Source: Microcoleus vaginatus HSN003
GTDB taxonomy: Bacteria > Cyanobacteriota > Cyanobacteriia > Cyanobacteriales > Microcoleaceae
Length of the DNA stretch: 64,000 nucleotides
Reading direction: 5' to 3'
Assembly: GCF_022701255.1 (NCBI RefSeq)
Contig: NZ_CP031705.1
Location: 6,386,001 to 6,450,000 of the forward strand
The number at the start of each line of letters is the position of its first letter. Position 1 is the stretch's first letter. The position numbers were made by a program, and so were the translations under genes. This document shows, one piece after another, positions 16,115-24,199 of the stretch. The notes under the pieces were generated by a model. It made no database searches. It had not been told where the DNA came from and saw only the letters and a program-made list of their open reading frames with translations.

Positions 16115-18679
16115 ATGACAGCCAAAAAAAACCTCATTGTAATCGGCAATGGCATGGTAGGTCACAAGTTCCTAGAGTTAATGGTCAGCTCGGATGCTGC
16201 CAAACACTGGAATTTAATTACTTTTTGTGAAGAACCGCGCGTTGCTTACGATCGCGTAAACCTCAGCGGATTTTTCTCTGGCAAAACAGCGGGAGATTTA
16301 TCTTTAGTTGCACCGGGATTTTATCACGAAAACGGCATCCAAATTTACATCGGCGACAAAGCAGTCGCCATTAACCGGGAACAAAAAATAGTCTCTTCAG
16401 CCAACGGTTTAGAAGTTCCCTACGACAAAATTGTTCTCGCGACCGGTTCTTATCCATTTGTGCCATCAATTACAGGCAAAGACGCTACAGGAACTTTTGT
16501 TTACCGGACAATTGACGACCTGGAAGCGATGTTAGATTACGCTAAAAATTGCAAAACAGGTGTAGTAATTGGCGGCGGTTTGTTAGGTTTAGAGTGCGCT
16601 AATGCTCTGCAAAATATGGGCTTAAAAACTCACGTTGTTGAGTTTGCATCGCGGCTGATGCCCGTGCAAGTTGACGAAATTGGCGGTGCCATTCTCCGCA
16701 GCAAAATAGAAGAGTTGGGGGTTTCGGTTCATACCAGCAAATCTACAACAGAAATTGTTAGCGAAGATGGCAAAGTTACTAAAATGCTGTTTGCTGACGG
16801 TTCGGAATTGGCAACAGATATGATTGTCTTTTCTGCTGGCATTCGCCCCCGCGACGAAATTGCCAGAAGTTGCGGTATAGAAGTAGGAGAACGCGGTGGC
16901 ATCATCATAAATGATAGCTGCCAAACCTCCGATCCTGACATTTATGCGATCGGAGAATGCGCGCTTTATCAAAGTCGCATCTACGGCTTAGTTGCGCCTG
17001 GGTATACAATGGCAAGCGTAGCAGCAGATATTTTGATCCGTGTAGCGGATGACGGGCAAGATGCCCGTCCCACAAGCACTTTTACAGGTGCGGATATGTC
17101 CACTAAACTCAAATTATTAGGGGTGGATGTCGCTAGTTTTGGAGATCCTTTTCCCAAGTCGGCCGATGCTAAAGAAATTGTTGTTGCTGACACCTTCCAA
17201 GGCATTTACAAAAAATTAGTTTTAAATCAAGACGGCAGCCGGATTTTAGGCGGAATTCTGGTGGGAGATGCTTCGGCTTACGGCACTTTGCTGCAATTCA
17301 TGCAAAATGAAATTGCTCTGCCGCCTCATCCCGAAGATTTGTTAATGCCACCGCGAGAAGGGGGAGTACCGGCAGGCTTTGGAGTAGACAGTTTGCCGGA
17401 TTCGGCTCAAATTTGTTCTTGCAATAATGTTACCAAAGGGCAGATTTGTGAAGCGATTCGCGATCGCAATTTAACCGATGTTGCCAGCGTCAAGAAATGT
17501 ACTCAAGCTGGGACGGGCTGCGGCGGCTGCGTGCCTTTGGTGACGGATATCTTCAAGGCGGAGATGAAGAAAGCTGGGTTTTCAGTCAAAAATAATCTTT
17601 GCGAACATTTTGAATATTCTCGTCAAGAATTGTACCATTTAGTGCGTTCTCAAGAGATTAAAACCTTTGAGGAGTTGATTGAAAGACACGGCAAAGGTAA
17701 GGGTTGCGAAATTTGCAAGCCTGCTGTTAGTTCGATGCTGGCTTCTACTTGGAATGACCATATTTTAGAGAAGCCTCACGTCGGTTTGCAAGATACGAAC
17801 GATTACTTTTTGGCAAACATTCAGCGCGATGGTACTTATTCGGTGGTGCCGCGAATACCGGGGGGAGAAATCACGCCGGATAAGTTGATTGTTTTAGGGG
17901 AAGTTGCCAGGGATTTTGGGCTTTATACTAAGATTACTGGCGGGCAACGGATTGATTTGTTTGGAGCTCGCGTGGATCAATTGCCGCATATTTGGCGTCG
18001 GTTGATTGATGCGGGATTTGAGTCGGGACACGCTTACGGTAAGGCTCTGCGTACTGTAAAATCTTGTGTTGGTAGCACTTGGTGCCGCTTTGGGGTGCAG
18101 GATTCAACGAGTTTGGCGATCGAGGTTGAATTGCGGTATCGTGGTTTGCGATCGCCCCACAAGCTCAAATCTGCTGTCTCTGGTTGCACTCGCGAATGCG
18201 CGGAAGCTCAAAGTAAGGATTTTGGGATAATTGCGACAGAGAATGGTTGGAATTTGTACGTGTGCGGCAACGGGGGAATTAAGCCCCAGCACGCGGTTTT
18301 GCTGGCGACGGATATCGATAAGGAAACGCTGATTAAGTATATCGATCGATTCTTGGTTTTCTACATCCGCACCGCCGACAGATTAGAACGCACTGCTACT
18401 TGGTTGAATAAGCTTGAGGGCGGGATTGAATACTTGAAACAGGTGATAATTGAGGATTCTCTGGGCATTTGTGCTGAATTAGAAGCGCAGATGGAACATT
18501 TAGTGAATACTTATCAATGTGAGTGGAAAACGACGATTGAAGACCCACAAAAGGTGCAGCGGTTCCAGCATTTTGTGAATTCCGATTTGCCCGATCCGAG
18601 TATTGTTCGTGTTGCAGAACGGGGACAAACGCGGCCGGCTAACGAACATGAAAAGGCTCTGGTTGGAGTTTCGGAATAA
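16115..18679 (+). CDS. nirB: Nitrite reductase [NAD(P)H] large subunit NirB
   Basis: This 854-residue siroheme enzyme reduces nitrite to ammonium in the cytoplasm. Order of domains: an FAD/NAD(P)H oxidoreductase (about 1-290, with GNGMVGH and GGGLLGLE), a first BFD-like [2Fe-2S] region (about 434-475: CSCNN, TGCGGC), a second BFD-like region (about 495-545), a ferredoxin-like half domain (about 560-630) and the siroheme/4Fe-4S domain with Cys651, Cys657, Cys691 and Cys695 (CVGSTWC, SGCTREC). Residues 312-321 are encoded by an in-frame copy of a palindromic repeat. Most cyanobacteria use ferredoxin-dependent NirA, so this type is unusual there. nirD follows, and an NtcA box lies upstream. Confidence 0.95.
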   Translation: MTAKKNLIVIGNGMVGHKFLELMVSSDAAKHWNLITFCEEPRVAYDRVNLSGFFSGKTAGDLSLVAPGFYHENGIQIYIGDKAVAINREQKIVSSANGLEVPYDKIVLATGSYPFVPSITGKDATGTFVYRTIDDLEAMLDYAKNCKTGVVIGGGLLGLECANALQNMGLKTHVVEFASRLMPVQVDEIGGAILRSKIEELGVSVHTSKSTTEIVSEDGKVTKMLFADGSELATDMIVFSAGIRPRDEIARSCGIEVGERGGIIINDSCQTSDPDIYAIGECALYQSRIYGLVAPGYTMASVAADILIRVADDGQDARPTSTFTGADMSTKLKLLGVDVASFGDPFPKSADAKEIVVADTFQGIYKKLVLNQDGSRILGGILVGDASAYGTLLQFMQNEIALPPHPEDLLMPPREGGVPAGFGVDSLPDSAQICSCNNVTKGQICEAIRDRNLTDVASVKKCTQAGTGCGGCVPLVTDIFKAEMKKAGFSVKNNLCEHFEYSRQELYHLVRSQEIKTFEELIERHGKGKGCEICKPAVSSMLASTWNDHILEKPHVGLQDTNDYFLANIQRDGTYSVVPRIPGGEITPDKLIVLGEVARDFGLYTKITGGQRIDLFGARVDQLPHIWRRLIDAGFESGHAYGKALRTVKSCVGSTWCRFGVQDSTSLAIEVELRYRGLRSPHKLKSAVSGCTRECAEAQSKDFGIIATENGWNLYVCGNGGIKPQHAVLLATDIDKETLIKYIDRFLVFYIRTADRLERTATWLNKLEGGIEYLKQVIIEDSLGICAELEAQMEHLVNTYQCEWKTTIEDPQKVQRFQHFVNSDLPDPSIVRVAERGQTRPANEHEKALVGVSE
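17051..17074. repeat. Palindromic repeat inside the nirB reading frame
   Basis: GACGGGCAAGATGCCCGTC, followed by CCACA, is a diverged copy of the AGGCAAGATGCCT family seen at 12541-12612 and 14652-15017. Here it is translated as DDGQDARPTS within NirB, directly before the conserved TGADMSTKLKLLGVDV block. Its length keeps the frame open. Confidence 0.85.
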
Positions 18680-18734
18680 CCCCTCCCCAGCCCTCCCCTT
18701 GAATCAGGGGAGGGAGCAAGATTTAATCTCGTTT

Positions 18735-18866
18735 AATCTCATTCCCAGGCTCTGCCTGGGAATGAAGTCCCGGAGGCTCGGCCTCCTCGAACCGTGAGCC
18801 AGAGCCTCCTTCGGCGAGGCAGAGCCTCGAAACCTACGTTCCCAGCCGGAGACTGGGAACGAGATT
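18735..18866. repeat. 132-bp MITE-like palindromic element between nirB and nirD
   Basis: The terminal inverted repeats AATCTCATTCCCAG (18735-18748) and CTGGGAACGAGATT (18853-18866) match at 13 of 14 positions. Inside are further hairpins, including GGAGGC-TCG-GCCTCC at 18772-18786 and GTTCCCAG/CTGGGAAC at 18838-18860. No clear target duplication is visible. It interrupts the nirBD transcription unit and probably forms a strong RNA structure. Confidence 0.8.
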
Positions 18867-18890
18867 GAAGTAAATTAACAGGAAAAGAAG

Positions 18891-19250
18891 ATGGTTCAAT
18901 CATTACAAGTTTCCGATACAGTAACAACTTGGGTAGATGTGTGTTCTCTCGATGCGATCGCTCCTTATACTGGAGTTTGCGCTTTAGTTAAAGGCGAACA
19001 AGTGGCGATTTTCCGAGTGGGAAACGGGGATGAAGTTTATGCGCTTAGCAATTACGACCCGTTTAGCAAAGCTTTTGTTTTGTCGCGGGGAATTGTGGGC
19101 GATCGCAACGGCACTCTCAAAGTTGCTTCTCCCATTTACAAACAAAACTTTAGTCTGACTACGGGGCAATGTCTGGATGATGAAACGGTAAAAATTCCGA
19201 CTTTTACGGTTCGGGTTGCTGCCGATCGCGTCCAAGTAGCTGTTAGCTAG
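18891..19250 (+). CDS. nirD: Nitrite reductase [NAD(P)H] small subunit NirD
   Basis: This 119-residue Rieske-like fold protein lacks the Rieske cluster ligands, as is normal for NirD. Recognisable blocks are NYDPFSKAFVLSRGIVGDRN at about residues 54-73 and VASPIYKQNFSLTTGQCLDD at about 80-99. It partners with NirB in NAD(P)H-dependent nitrite reduction. It lies 211 bp downstream of nirB, a gap filled by a MITE-like element, with AGGAAAAGAAG directly before the ATG as ribosome-binding site. Confidence 0.93.
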   Translation: MVQSLQVSDTVTTWVDVCSLDAIAPYTGVCALVKGEQVAIFRVGNGDEVYALSNYDPFSKAFVLSRGIVGDRNGTLKVASPIYKQNFSLTTGQCLDDETVKIPTFTVRVAADRVQVAVS

Positions 19251-19467
19251 ATTCAGCGGCTTAATTGTTCGATCGCCCTCCGCCACCACCTAACATTCCT
19301 GTGGGTGCTGGCGGATTTTGCATGGGGGCCCTCCCGACTCAGTATTTTTCGTATAAAATAGAGTCGATTGGTTCCATACTCCCGGCTCGCTCAAAAAAAT
19401 CTCCACTAATATCGGAGCTGAGGCGAGGATTGTCAATACAAACAAACTTCAGGGGCAGGGTATCGGT
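19251..19467. other. Intergenic region with a tiny Pro/Gly-rich frame
   Basis: No gene is supported here. On the minus strand a very short frame (MQNPPAPTGMLGGGGGRSNN, about 19269-19328) resembles the C-terminus of a low-complexity protein, but a stop lies just upstream. A GGGGCAGGG motif near 19451-19459 is the likely ribosome-binding site of the HEAT gene. Confidence 0.3.
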
Positions 19468-21561
19468 ATGTTGTTAAAAAAACTTGTTTCCGAAAATAAT
19501 CCCCAGACTGTAGCAGAGTTAATTTATACCCAACTCACAATCGGTCAACTGACTTGGGGCGATCTCAACATACAAGTTTTCGGTCAGCACTGGCGGGACG
19601 AATCTTTGCACGAAGTCCTCAGAGAAATTGCAGCCAAGCTCGACAAAGAAACAGCGAGCGAAATTATAGAATATCTCACAGCTCAAAACGGTCAACAAGA
19701 AAAATTTATTAATTTGTTTTTAGCAGCGCAATGCCTGTTAAAAGTTAAAAATAATGTTAATAAAAAAACCGAAAAAAAACTGTTAAATGCTTTAAAGAAG
19801 TTATCGCAATACGGCACGGGTTTCCTGATTCTTTATCAAAGCGCTCAAGAATTGCAGGAAACTTATCAAATTCGCAATCGATCGATCGCGGCGATCGCCC
19901 AAACTTGGAAAAACGACCCGCAAACCCTGCCTTGGCTGAAAATACTCGCTCACTCCAGTGACTGTGGCGAAGTCCGAGCCACAGCAGTTGAAGCAATAGC
20001 CCGTGGTTGGCCAGACCAGCCAGAAATTTACCTGATGCTCAAAAACCTCGCCCACTCCGATGGAAGCTGGGCAGTGCGATCGACCTGTGTCCGAGAAATG
20101 GCTTCTGGTTGGCCCGACACGAACGATACCTTGCCGCTGCTGGCTGCCCTGGCTCAGTTAGATCAAAGTCCCGCAGTCCGCACGGTAGCACTCGAACAGT
20201 TGGCCTCTAATTGGCCCACTCGCACAGATACCTTGCTGGTGCTGAGAACCGCCGCCGAATCCGACGAAAATTTGGGAGTACGAGTCGCAGCGTGGCAAGA
20301 AATAGCCAGAGGTTGGCACAGCCTTTTAGGCACGGTCTCCCTGCTCAAAAACCTTGCCCAGACAGGAAGTTCTATCCTGCGAACAGTAGCGGTGCGGGAG
20401 TTGGCAGCGGGCTGGCCTGCTGCAGCCGACGTTTGCCTGCTGCTGAAAACCCTAGCTGAATCCGACAGCAGTAAAGAAGTGCGGACAGCAGCCTTAGAAG
20501 AATTGGCCTCGCGCTGGCCCGGCGAGCCCGACATTTACCCGCTGCTGAAAACTAAAGCCGAGTCCGACGCGAGTTCGAGCGTCCGGCGTGCAGCAGTGCA
20601 AGCAATTGCCTCTGGCTGGCCCGGGAACCCCGAAACTCTGACTTTTTTGAAAAATATAGCATTGGGCGATAGCGACGCCGACCTGCGCGAAATAGCCCTA
20701 AAACAGATAGCCGCAGGTTGGCCCGACCACCCAGAAACCCTGCCCCTGCTGCAAAAAATAGCTGATTCCGAGGATTACTGGACTGTGCGGCAAGTAGTAG
20801 TGGAAGCTGTCGTGGCACTGGGGTCAGCCAGTCTCGAAGTCTTTGCTTGGTTGCAAAATCTCGCCGAGTCAGACAGACACCTCAACGTCCGAGAAACTGC
20901 CGTGGAACAGATCGCAAAACGCTGGTCTCACCGCGGCGAGACGCTGCCTTTCCTCAAAAGCCGGGTAGAGTGTGAGCATGATTCTCACCTGCTGAGCGTG
21001 CTGGTACGGGCGATCGTGCGGCGCTGGCCCGACCACCCGGAAACCTTGCCTTGGCTGAAAATTGAGCTCGATTCTGGGGAAGCGCTGGTGCGGCAAGCGG
21101 CGGTGCTTGAACTTGCTTACAACTGGCCAGACAATCCTGAAACTTGGATGCTGCTGGAGGCTAAAGCAGAGGGCGATGAGAGTCCCGCTGTCAGGCAAAT
21201 GGCTTTGCAAAAGTTAGCGCGCGGGTGGACAAATCAGTCTCAAACTTTCGAGTGGCTGAAAATTAGAGCTCAAAAAGATGAAGATTCGCAGGTGCGGGCG
21301 ATCGCCCTGGTAGAGTTAATGCGGGGATGGAAAGACGAGCCGGGAATGTTTGAATTTTTGCGCGATCGAGCTTTGAGCGATGTTGACAATCAAAACGGTT
21401 CTTTTCCTTACAATCCGCGATTTACAGCACTCGAAGCGATTATCGAACATTATCCCGAAAATCCGGGAGTTGTGCCTTTGTTGCGATCGCTTGCAGTTTC
21501 CGACGCCGACGAGCAAATCCGGGCCTTAGCGAGTCGTCGGCTCAGGAGCCAAGACTGGTAA
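19468..21561 (+). CDS. HEAT-repeat protein
   Basis: This 697-residue protein starts with a unique ~140-residue helical N-terminal region. It is then almost entirely about 16 HEAT-like units of roughly 31 residues with the consensus ..VRxxAVExIAxGWPDxPETLPLLKxLAxSD.. The repeats would stack into an elongated solenoid for protein binding. No enzyme domain, signal peptide or membrane segment is visible. A Trp-Pro pair recurs at the same place in most units, suggesting expansion by internal duplication. The last units are also found as a fragment at 24116-24199 beyond the AriA/AriB-like cassette. Confidence 0.85.
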   Translation: MLLKKLVSENNPQTVAELIYTQLTIGQLTWGDLNIQVFGQHWRDESLHEVLREIAAKLDKETASEIIEYLTAQNGQQEKFINLFLAAQCLLKVKNNVNKKTEKKLLNALKKLSQYGTGFLILYQSAQELQETYQIRNRSIAAIAQTWKNDPQTLPWLKILAHSSDCGEVRATAVEAIARGWPDQPEIYLMLKNLAHSDGSWAVRSTCVREMASGWPDTNDTLPLLAALAQLDQSPAVRTVALEQLASNWPTRTDTLLVLRTAAESDENLGVRVAAWQEIARGWHSLLGTVSLLKNLAQTGSSILRTVAVRELAAGWPAAADVCLLLKTLAESDSSKEVRTAALEELASRWPGEPDIYPLLKTKAESDASSSVRRAAVQAIASGWPGNPETLTFLKNIALGDSDADLREIALKQIAAGWPDHPETLPLLQKIADSEDYWTVRQVVVEAVVALGSASLEVFAWLQNLAESDRHLNVRETAVEQIAKRWSHRGETLPFLKSRVECEHDSHLLSVLVRAIVRRWPDHPETLPWLKIELDSGEALVRQAAVLELAYNWPDNPETWMLLEAKAEGDESPAVRQMALQKLARGWTNQSQTFEWLKIRAQKDEDSQVRAIALVELMRGWKDEPGMFEFLRDRALSDVDNQNGSFPYNPRFTALEAIIEHYPENPGVVPLLRSLAVSDADEQIRALASRRLRSQDW

Positions 21562-21697
21562 ACAGAAACAATTGCGGTTTCCTACGCTATAATCGCGTAC
21601 TAGACCGCAGTTGCAGTGTAATAAACAGTTATGCAGATGTTGTGTTTCTAATTGTTGACTATGATGGATAAAAGTTCAAAAGCTGGACAACTTAACT

Positions 21698-23068
21698 ATG
21701 CAACTAGGTGAACACCCCAACTCCAGCCAGTTAAAGTCATTTGCAATTAACGGCTTATTTGGCTTTAAGGATGTGGCGATACCTTTTGATAAAGAAGCAG
21801 TAATTCTGATTGCAGAAAATGGTTCGGGGAAAACTACCATTCTCAATACACTTTACTATTCAATCTCCTGTAAATTTGATAAATTAAGTACCGTGGAGTT
21901 TGAGTCAGTAGTTCTTGAGTTTACCTCGGGCGCTAGTGTTGAAATTAAGAAAAGTGACTTAAATTCGTGGTATGATCCTGAGATTTTGGGTCTTGATAAG
22001 CTTAGAGGCTCTTTACCTAATCGAGAAATAAATTGGTGGCTGAGAGAGAGCAGGAAAAGTTCATCCTCTGAATTCGCTCGGAGACGTATACTTGAATTAA
22101 TAGATACAGGTAGAATTCCATCTAAAGCCTGGAGCAGCTTGGTGGAAGAATGGGATTTAATTAGAGGTGAGGAAAAAATAGAGCAAAAAAGTAAAATTGA
22201 TACAATTAGAGCCACTATTCAAGAAAACTTGAACGAGTCAGTTTTATATTTTCCAACCTATAGAAGAATCGAAGAAGATTTAAAAAATTTAGGATACGAA
22301 GATGATAGGTTTGAACGGTTAAGCCGTGGGGAAGGAGAAGGCAAGCTGATCCAATTTGGAATGAATGATGTAATTGAGAGATTTGAGGAAATTAAAACAA
22401 CAATTAAAAACTCAGCACTCAATTTATTTTCAAAATTGACTGGTGAAATTTTAACTCAGTTTATAGAGGGTATTGAGATTACCCAAGAAATGAGAGACAG
22501 CATTCAACCCGACACTCTGAATATAGTTTTAAGCCGTGTTGGTGAAAATAATATATCAAAGTCTGATAGAAATAAAATTGAGAAATTGGTGAGTTCAGGA
22601 GAGATAAACTCTGATGAGCAATATAGTCAATTAGTCTATTTTTTATCAAAATTGGTTGGTTTATATGAGCAGCAAAAAGAGAAGGATAATTCTATAAATC
22701 AGTTTGCTACAATATGTAATGAGTATTTGAACAAAAAACGCATTGTTTATGATGAGGCAAATGTAGAGATATCAATAATTCAAACTCGAAATAATAACCC
22801 GATTGATATTAAAAACCTTTCGTCGGGTGAAAAGCAAATTATATCTTTGTTTTCCAGAATTTATTTAGAGTCTTCCGAAGAATTTATTTTGCTGTTTGAT
22901 GAACCAGAGTTATCGCTTTCTATAGAGTGGCAAAAGCTTTTACTTCCCGATATTTTGAAGTCAGGTAAATGTAAATTACTCTTAGCTGCTACTCATTCTC
23001 CATTCATCTTCGATAACGAACTAGATTTAAATGCTAACGATCTAGATACATTTGTGATAGAGAAATAA
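21698..23068 (+). CDS. AAA/ABC-type ATPase, AriA-like (PARIS defence candidate)
   Basis: This 456-residue SMC/OLD-related ATPase has Walker A AENGSGKTT at residues 39-47, the ABC signature LSSGEKQ at about 374-380, Walker B FILLFDEPELSLS with Asp401 and Glu402, and a late ATHSPF segment carrying the switch His. A central helical region (about 130-330) replaces the long coiled coil of SMC proteins. Together with the DUF4435 gene four bases downstream it has the architecture of AriA of the PARIS anti-phage system, where AriA holds AriB until a phage protein triggers release. The gene is AT-rich, uses many AAA/ATA/AGA codons and has no HIP1 site, unlike its neighbours, which indicates horizontal gain. 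Confidence 0.8.
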   Translation: MQLGEHPNSSQLKSFAINGLFGFKDVAIPFDKEAVILIAENGSGKTTILNTLYYSISCKFDKLSTVEFESVVLEFTSGASVEIKKSDLNSWYDPEILGLDKLRGSLPNREINWWLRESRKSSSSEFARRRILELIDTGRIPSKAWSSLVEEWDLIRGEEKIEQKSKIDTIRATIQENLNESVLYFPTYRRIEEDLKNLGYEDDRFERLSRGEGEGKLIQFGMNDVIERFEEIKTTIKNSALNLFSKLTGEILTQFIEGIEITQEMRDSIQPDTLNIVLSRVGENNISKSDRNKIEKLVSSGEINSDEQYSQLVYFLSKLVGLYEQQKEKDNSINQFATICNEYLNKKRIVYDEANVEISIIQTRNNNPIDIKNLSSGEKQIISLFSRIYLESSEEFILLFDEPELSLSIEWQKLLLPDILKSGKCKLLLAATHSPFIFDNELDLNANDLDTFVIEK

Positions 23069-23072
23069 ATAA

Positions 23073-23978
23073 ATGTCTGTAACAACTTTAAGGGAATCCC
23101 GAGATAAGGCGGTAGTTGTATTTGTTGAATTTACCAGATTATACAAACAAGATCCATCGGCGCTATATTGCTTTTTTGAAGGAGAAGACAGTAAATACTA
23201 TGGAGTCAGGATCAAAAATATTATAAGACCTGAAAAGGCTTTTTATTTGGATTGTCGTGGCAAAGATGGAGTTTTAGGAATCCACAAAATGCTTTCATCC
23301 AGAAAGTATTATGCGAATGTTAGAGCAGCTTATTTTATAGATAGAGACTTTGATAAATCGATTAGGGAGAGAGGCTTAAACGAAATATATGAAACTCCCT
23401 GCTACTCGATAGAAAACTTCTACACCTCAGTTCAGTGTTTTTCTGAGGTTTTGAGAAGCGAATTTAAGCTGATCGAGTCGGATGAAAATTTTGAAAGATG
23501 TGTTTCTTTGTATATAAAATTGCAAGAGGAGTTCCATAATGCTGTTGAATTGCTAAATACTTGGATTGCGTGCCAAAGAGATAAGTCTAGTCCACTCAAT
23601 ATCTCAAAGAGAAGTGTGTTGGATTTTGTAAAGATTGACTTGAACCAAATCACAAAAAAGTATGTAATTGATGATTTGTATAGGATGTTTCCGGGTGCAA
23701 TTGCCATCTCTCAAGAAGAACTAGATGCAAGGCTAACCGAGTTACGAAGTAGTACCAGGCAAAAAAGCTTCAGAGGTAAATTTGAGATTGAATTTCTGCG
23801 GAAAATTCTCGAAAAGCTTAAGCATGAAGCTAACACAGCTAACTACCTTTATTTCACTCGAAAAGTCAAGGTTGTTCTATCTTTATCAGAAAGCAACATT
23901 ATTTCTGACTTATCTCAATATGCTGATACGCCAGATTGTCTTGATAGCTACCTTAAGTCTTTTATATCTCCATCGTAG
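23073..23978 (+). CDS. DUF4435 TOPRIM-like effector, AriB-like
   Basis: This 301-residue protein matches DUF4435. A TOPRIM-type acidic residue is Glu36 in CFFEGEDSKYY, the DxD pair is Asp90/Asp92 in AAYFIDRDFD, and the family motif TPCYSIENFY follows at about 108-117. The C-terminal half is helical and unmatched. In PARIS, AriB is a TOPRIM nuclease that causes abortive infection once released from AriA. The ATG begins four bases after the ATPase stop, so the two are co-translated. DUF4435 proteins also accompany other ATPases, so the exact system type is an inference. Confidence 0.8.
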   Translation: MSVTTLRESRDKAVVVFVEFTRLYKQDPSALYCFFEGEDSKYYGVRIKNIIRPEKAFYLDCRGKDGVLGIHKMLSSRKYYANVRAAYFIDRDFDKSIRERGLNEIYETPCYSIENFYTSVQCFSEVLRSEFKLIESDENFERCVSLYIKLQEEFHNAVELLNTWIACQRDKSSPLNISKRSVLDFVKIDLNQITKKYVIDDLYRMFPGAIAISQEELDARLTELRSSTRQKSFRGKFEIEFLRKILEKLKHEANTANYLYFTRKVKVVLSLSESNIISDLSQYADTPDCLDSYLKSFISPS

Positions 23979-23983
23979 TCTAT

Positions 23984-24115
23984 TCATTCCCACAAAAGGG
24001 CGATCGCAAACCGCACCGCTTCCCCCATTACCGAACAGCCAACGCGATCCGACGCCGTTTTCTCCCACGCGAGCAACTGTTCCCAAAACACCGGGTATTG
24101 CTTGACAGTAATGCA
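23984..24115 (-). pseudogene. Duplicated 3' fragment of the pentapeptide-repeat gene
   Basis: Minus-strand translation ending at TGA 23984-23986 gives FWEQLLAWEKTASDRVGC, then SVMGEAVRFAIALLWE. This matches the end of the intact gene at 24196 (FREQLLRWEKTASDRVRC, SMMGEAVRYAIALL) at most positions. The fragment has no start and is only about 40 codons long. It ends at a shared CGATCGC, where it abuts the HEAT-gene fragment. Confidence 0.85.
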
Positions 24116-24199
24116 CGATCGCTTGCAGTTTCCGACGCCGAAGAGCCAGTGCGGGTATTAGCCGCTCTGCGGCTTCAAGGGTTAACAATTAACTGTTAA
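24116..24199 (+). pseudogene. Duplicated 3' fragment of the HEAT-repeat gene
   Basis: Plus-strand translation from 24116 gives RSLAVSDAEEPVRVLAALRL, then a stop at 24197-24199. The intact HEAT gene ends RSLAVSDADEQIRALASRRL. At nucleotide level the first 25 or so bases are nearly identical to 21485-21510. It is a severed gene end with no start. Confidence 0.85.
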
